Assembly: GCA_031426185.1 (NCBI GenBank)
Contig: JANPKV010000113.1
Span: forward strand, 1-18,173
Length of the DNA: 18,173 bases
Source: JAJNPS01 sp031426185
GTDB taxonomy: Bacteria; Pseudomonadota; Alphaproteobacteria; Rhodobacterales; Rhodobacteraceae
Direction of reading: 5' to 3'
This document shows, one piece after another, positions 15,517 through 18,173 of this stretch (position 1 is its first letter; every line of letters starts with the position of its first letter). Below the pieces are notes generated by a model. The model worked only from the letters and a program-made list of their open reading frames with translations, had not been told where the DNA came from and made no database searches. Made by a program: the position numbers and the translations under genes.

Positions 15517-15536
15517 CGGTATGCGATGGTATACCG
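15517..15536. promoter_or_regulatory. Dyad in the icd/cupin divergent promoter region
   Basis: CGGTAT (15517-15522), 8 bases, ATACCG (15531-15536) form a perfect inverted repeat. The same segment also holds GGTAT repeated at 10-bp spacing (15518-15522 and 15528-15532) and a self-complementary GGTATACC at 15528-15535. GntR-family operators often have a TGGTATACCA-like core. Operator function is inferred. Confidence 0.35.
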
Positions 15537-15626
15537 AAAATCACCGAATAAACTGGCGCAACGCACGGCGCGCTGCTAGCGTCGGTTATCTGATTTCCAT
15601 TACTGCTTCATTTAAGGTTTGCCCCG

Positions 15627-16082
15627 ATGAAAGTAGAGGCCGATGGCGATCTCGACTGGCTCGGGGTCAAGTACCGGGTGGTGCAAACTGCCGCCTCCAC
15701 TGGTGGCAGCCTGTCAGTAACACGCAGTCTGTCCCCCGCAGGTTCTGGGCCGCCGCGCCACATCCATCATGCCGAGGACGAAACCTTTTACATTCTCAGC
15801 GGACGCTGTGATTTCTGGGTCGGGGGCGAGGTTTTCCACCGGATGGCGGGCGAAACAATGTTTGTTGCCCGTGGCACCGAACACACCTTCCGCGTCCCCG
15901 ACGATGCTCCTTGCGACCATCTGGTCATCCTGACCCCCGGCGGTTTTGAAGGGTTTTTCGCTGAAATGGCCAAGGGGCAGTACCGGGTACCCGAAGACAT
16001 GGGCCAAATCGCGGCGATAGCCTCGGGGTTCCATCTCAGCTTTACCGGACCGCCCTTGTCGGCGGCAGACGTTCAGCGCTGA
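15627..16082 (+). CDS. Single-domain cupin protein
   Basis: A 151-residue cupin. Cupin motif 1 is clear: GPPRHIHHAEDETFYILSG, with the metal-ligand pattern H-x-H...E and the closing glycine. Motif 2 appears as ETMFVARGTEHTFRV, where a histidine supplies the fourth ligand, so a mononuclear metal site is likely. Single-domain cupins include isomerases, dioxygenases and binding proteins, and the substrate cannot be read from sequence. ATG at 15627 follows AAGG at 15614-15617 with nine bases of spacing, slightly long. Its last 10 bases overlap the 3' end of the convergent HD-domain gene. It is divergent from icd across a dyad that might regulate both. Confidence 0.8.
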   Translation: MKVEADGDLDWLGVKYRVVQTAASTGGSLSVTRSLSPAGSGPPRHIHHAEDETFYILSGRCDFWVGGEVFHRMAGETMFVARGTEHTFRVPDDAPCDHLVILTPGGFEGFFAEMAKGQYRVPEDMGQIAAIASGFHLSFTGPPLSAADVQR

Positions 16083-16660
16083 AACCAGGCGAGCGCCTTG
16101 TGCTGGACCCAGTTCCACAACCCCGGCGCGCCCCGGGCGATCTTGGACCCCACCCGGCTTTGAAGTTGCTCTGCGGTTACGTTGTACGTCACCCAGGTGC
16201 CCCCGCCTGACATCAGGTTCGCCATCACCGGCTGCACTCGGTCAAGGCTTTTGGCGAAAACGGCATCTGGGGTGGCTGCGGCTTCGAATTCTTCCCACAG
16301 CGTGCGAAGCTCGCGGCCCAGATCGTCGGGCAGCAACCCGAAAATCCGCTCGGCCGCCTGCGCCTCGGCGGCTTGCGTGTCGGCGCTCGCATGCGCCTGA
16401 CCGTTCTGGGAATGGATCGGCACGTCACCCACGTCGATCTCGACCAGATCGTGGATCAACAGCATTCGGATGACGCGATCGATCGACACGCCGGCGGCAG
16501 CCTGATCCGCCAGCACCAGCGCATAGAGCGCCAGATGCCACGAATGCTCGCCGGAATTCTCGGGACGCGATCCATCGACCAGCGTCGTCGCGCGCAGAAC
16601 TGATTTCAGGCGGTCAGCTTCGTTCAGAAAGGCAAATTGCGCTTCCAGCCGGTCCGACAA
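16073..16660 (-). CDS. HD-domain phosphohydrolase (YfbR/HDDC2-like)
   Basis: A 195-residue HD-superfamily protein resembling the YfbR/HDDC2 5'-deoxynucleotidases, which dephosphorylate (deoxy)nucleoside monophosphates. The metal-binding set is complete: His39 in ENSGEHSWHLALYAL, His70-Asp71 in LLIHDLVEIDVGD with Glu74 nearby, and Asp140 in FAKSLDRVQPV. The start is taken as TTG at 16660, giving MSDRLEAQFAFLNEADRLK, which matches the usual family N terminus; a TTAGG run sits close upstream. It begins 5 bp after the stop of the 88-residue gene and is the last of a three-gene unit. Its 3' end overlaps the convergent cupin gene by 10 bp. Substrate remains inferred from family only. Confidence 0.8.
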   Translation of the reverse strand: MSDRLEAQFAFLNEADRLKSVLRATTLVDGSRPENSGEHSWHLALYALVLADQAAAGVSIDRVIRMLLIHDLVEIDVGDVPIHSQNGQAHASADTQAAEAQAAERIFGLLPDDLGRELRTLWEEFEAAATPDAVFAKSLDRVQPVMANLMSGGGTWVTYNVTAEQLQSRVGSKIARGAPGLWNWVQHKALAWFQR

Positions 16661-16665
16661 GCCGC

Positions 16666-16932
16666 CTAATGTCCGCCGCTGTCGCCGCCAGCCGGGGCCT
16701 TGGGCATTTCCTTGCCGGTGCGTTTCGCTTCCAGCGCCTTTTCCAGAAATGCGCGACCGCGCTTTTCGGCGACACGAACACGGATCGCGGTCATGAACGC
16801 CTCTTGCATGGTGGGCGAGGCGTCGGCCAGAACCTTGCCGACCTTGTCAAACAGCCGGTCATCGCCGATCTCTTCCATTGCGGCCAGAACGTCACGGGCC
16901 AGGGTGTCGCCAAGATCCTCGACGACGCTCAT
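16666..16932 (-). CDS. Conserved small protein of unknown function
   Basis: An 88-residue, probably helical soluble protein. It is acidic in the first third (VVEDLGDTLARDVLAAMEEIGDDRLFDKVG), then basic with SPTMQEAFMTAIRVRVAEKRGRAFLEKAL, and ends in a Pro/Gly-rich tail. No signal peptide, cysteine or membrane helix is present. I do not recognise a characterised family. The ATG is one base after the stop of the alpha/beta hydrolase (TGACATG), and the HD gene starts five bases after its own stop, so all three are almost certainly translated from one message. High-GC codon use like its neighbours and this tight packing support a real gene. Confidence 0.7.
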   Translation of the reverse strand: MSVVEDLGDTLARDVLAAMEEIGDDRLFDKVGKVLADASPTMQEAFMTAIRVRVAEKRGRAFLEKALEAKRTGKEMPKAPAGGDSGGH

Positions 16933-16933
16933 G

Positions 16934-17593
16934 TCAGCGCGTTCCTTCGGTCATCCGGCGGCGGACATATTCTGTCACCGTGTTGATCATCGGCTTCATA
17001 TGCGCCTCCTCGTCCTTGAAGAAGTGGTCGGCACCTTCAACCTGGGTATGGGTGATGGTGATGCCCTTTTGCTCATGCAGTTTGTTTACAAGGTTGATGG
17101 TGTCCTTGGGCGGAGCAACCTTGTCGGCGGTGCCGTTGATGATCAGGCCCGAAGACGGACACGGGGCCAGGAAAGAAAAGTCGTACAGGTTCGCCGGGGG
17201 CGATACGGAAATGAACCCGGTGATTTCGGGGCGGCGCATCAAAAGCTGCATACCGATCCAGGCGCCGAACGAGAACCCCGCGACCCAGCAATGGCGCGAG
17301 TTGGGGTTCATCGCCTGAAGATAATCCAGCGCCGACGCGGCATCGCTCAGCTCGCCGATGCCCTGGTCATACTCGCCCTGGCTTCGGCCCACGCCGCGAA
17401 AGTTGAACCGCAACACGGTGAAACCCAGATTGTAGAACGCGTAATGCAGGTTGTAGACAACCTTGTTGTTCATCGTCCCGCCATAAGCGGGATGCGGGTG
17501 CAGAATGATCGCTATCGGGGCGTCGAGTTCCTTTTGGGGGTGATAGCGGCCCTCAATCCGGCCCTCGGGGCCTGCGAAGATAACCTCGGGCAT
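16934..17593 (-). CDS. Alpha/beta hydrolase
   Basis: A 219-residue serine hydrolase of the alpha/beta fold, of the dienelactone-hydrolase-like type (COG2945-like). The catalytic triad is readable: nucleophile Ser108 in GFSFG, Asp157 in NGTADKV and His190 in EGADHFF. The oxyanion-region motif HPHPAYGGTMNNKVV and the strand FRGVGRSQGEYD are typical. No signal peptide is seen, so it is cytosolic; the substrate is unknown. ATG at 17593 is preceded by TAGGCGAGG. It heads a three-gene minus-strand unit (spacings 1 and 5 bp) and is divergent from iscR, sharing a 173-bp control region that holds an iron-box-like site. Confidence 0.85.
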   Translation of the reverse strand: MPEVIFAGPEGRIEGRYHPQKELDAPIAIILHPHPAYGGTMNNKVVYNLHYAFYNLGFTVLRFNFRGVGRSQGEYDQGIGELSDAASALDYLQAMNPNSRHCWVAGFSFGAWIGMQLLMRRPEITGFISVSPPANLYDFSFLAPCPSSGLIINGTADKVAPPKDTINLVNKLHEQKGITITHTQVEGADHFFKDEEAHMKPMINTVTEYVRRRMTEGTR

Positions 17594-17613
17594 GTTCCTC
17601 GCCTATCGTTGAC

Positions 17614-17641
17614 CCAAGCGATTGTTGACGATTTCGCTTGG
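17614..17641. promoter_or_regulatory. Inverted repeat overlapping the iscR -35 region
   Basis: CCAAGCGA at 17614-17621 and TCGCTTGG at 17634-17641 are perfect 8-bp arms around a 12-base spacer. The spacer contains the -35 hexamer TTGACG. It lies in the divergent region between the hydrolase operon and iscR and could be an operator for either; the binding protein is unknown. Confidence 0.45.
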
Positions 17642-17653
17642 CTAACTTAGAAT
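17625..17653 (+). promoter_or_regulatory. Strong sigma70-type promoter of iscR
   Basis: TTGACG at 17625-17630, an exact 17-bp spacer, and TAGAAT at 17648-17653: five of six matches at each hexamer. Transcription would start near 17660, giving a leader of about 107 bases. This is the best promoter match in the window. Confidence 0.7.
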
Positions 17654-17662
17654 AATTCCAAA
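17646..17662. promoter_or_regulatory. Irr/ICE-like iron box overlapping the iscR -10
   Basis: The 17-mer reads CTTAGAA-TAA-TTCCAAA, matching 12 of 14 fixed positions of the Irr control element as I recall it (TTTAGAA-N3-TTCTAAA), with dyad symmetry around 17654. It covers the -10 hexamer and start site, an expected position for repression. Irr control of iscR/suf operons has been predicted in alphaproteobacteria. The motif is seen; the regulator is inferred. Confidence 0.5.
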
Positions 17663-17678
17663 GGCGATGTTTCGCCTT
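17661..17678 (+). other. Hairpin at the 5' end of the iscR leader
   Basis: AAGGCGA (17661-17667), TGTT loop, TCGCCTT (17672-17678): a perfect 7-bp stem right at the predicted transcription start. It could stabilise the mRNA 5' end or be part of an operator. No T-tract follows, so it is not a terminator. Confidence 0.45.
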
Positions 17679-17766
17679 ATCGACGCTTTGCAGGTAATCG
17701 TCCCTGTGGATGCAGTCAATGGGATAGCGCAGTCATGTGTGATCCTTAGCTGGGCAGGGGACAGGC

Positions 17767-18173
17767 ATGAAGCTATCCACCAAAGGGCGCTACGCGATGG
17801 TGGCCCTGGCTGATCTGGCGATGGCCAAGGGGGCGGACCTCGTGTCATTGGCCGAGGTGTCGCGCCGGCAGGATATCTCGCTGCCCTATCTGGAACAGCT
17901 GTTCGTGAAACTGCGCCGGGCAGGGCTGGTGGAGGCGGTGCGCGGCCCCGGTGGCGGCTACAAACTGGCGCGCAGTCCCGCCGATATCCGCATCAGCGAA
18001 ATCCTCGAGGCGGTCGAAGAAACCGTGGACGCCATGCATACCGGGGCAGGGGCCAGCGGTGGGGTGTCGGGCAGTCGGGCGCAAAGCCTGACCAACCGGC
18101 TTTGGGAAAGCCTGTCGGCCAATGTCTATGTGTTTCTGCATCAGACCCGGTTGTCGGACGTGGTCCGCAACGA
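17767..18173 (+). CDS. iscR: Rrf2-family Fe-S regulator IscR (3' end outside window)
   Basis: Rrf2 transcription factor expected to sense Fe-S cluster status and control suf/isc genes. The visible 135 residues start MKLSTKGRYAMVALADLA, the canonical IscR N terminus. The winged helix includes ISLPYLEQLFVKLRRAGLV and the wing VRGPGGGYKLAR. The dimerisation helix region is ILEAVEETVDAM, followed by LTNRLWESLSANVYVFL. Where E. coli IscR has three cluster cysteines and a histidine ligand between those last two segments, this protein has none: the loop is Gly/Ser-rich, there is no cysteine in the visible part, and LTH is LTN. Any ligand must be elsewhere, perhaps in the missing C terminus. AGGGG at 17756-17760 supports the ATG. 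Near-consensus promoter and iron-box-like sites precede it. Confidence 0.88.
   Translation, partial: MKLSTKGRYAMVALADLAMAKGADLVSLAEVSRRQDISLPYLEQLFVKLRRAGLVEAVRGPGGGYKLARSPADIRISEILEAVEETVDAMHTGAGASGGVSGSRAQSLTNRLWESLSANVYVFLHQTRLSDVVRN

Noticed and set aside
14177..15811. Long plus-strand frame (about 544 codons) opposite icd and running into the cupin gene
   Set aside because: Covers the fully conserved Icd in antisense and has no family features of its own.
17668..17814. Possible upstream ORF in the iscR leader (ATG at 17668, about 48 codons, overlapping iscR out of frame)
   Set aside because: Its ATG lies in the loop of a hairpin at the mRNA 5' end with almost no leader before it and no clear ribosome binding site; no conservation evidence available.

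Overview
The window reads as a chromosomal segment of an alphaproteobacterium, most likely a Rhodobacteraceae/Roseobacter-group member. The evidence is high GC, dense short-spaced genes, a CckA-type hybrid kinase (CckA-ChpT-CtrA pathway), a direct-repeat GAAC-N7-GAAC SOS box in front of recA, eukaryotic-type NADP-dependent Icd, and an IscR-like Rrf2 regulator lacking the usual cluster cysteines. These are all features I associate with that lineage; no 16S or other decisive marker is present. I see no tRNA, rRNA, CRISPR array, insertion sequence or prophage.

Layout. 71-5083 (+): guaB (IMP dehydrogenase), an RsmB/NOP-type rRNA cytosine methyltransferase 4 bp downstream, then cckA behind its own promoter region, which carries a perfect TTAA-N7-TTAA CtrA box. 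5148-5801 (-): a lone sulfotransferase-fold protein. 6005-7078 (+): recA with a sigma70-like promoter, an SOS box and a terminator. 7137-7444: a roughly 300-bp stretch with no convincing gene. 7445-10395 (+): alaS followed at 5 bp by a DUF1330 protein, ending in a perfect bidirectional terminator shared with convergent typA (10456-12276, -).

12457-13490 (-): a two-gene cassette made of a 24-residue single-helix membrane peptide whose stop codon overlaps the start of a 319-residue membrane protein, with a possible EcfG-type stress promoter upstream. 13625-15451 (-): icd followed by a small multi-pass membrane protein. 15627-16082 (+): a cupin protein divergent from icd. 16073-17593 (-): a compact three-gene unit of alpha/beta hydrolase, an 88-residue unknown and an HD-domain phosphohydrolase. 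17767-end (+): the start of iscR, running off the window and in this lineage usually leading into suf genes.

Most genes are core housekeeping (purine synthesis, ribosome modification, DNA repair, tRNA charging, TCA cycle). The interest lies in the control regions: a CtrA feedback site on cckA, SOS control of recA, and an iscR promoter in which an Irr-like iron box, an inverted repeat and a leader hairpin are packed around a near-consensus promoter. The other points of interest are the tiny translationally coupled membrane peptide and several conserved genes of unknown function. I found no evidence for a wholly new defence or mobile system here.
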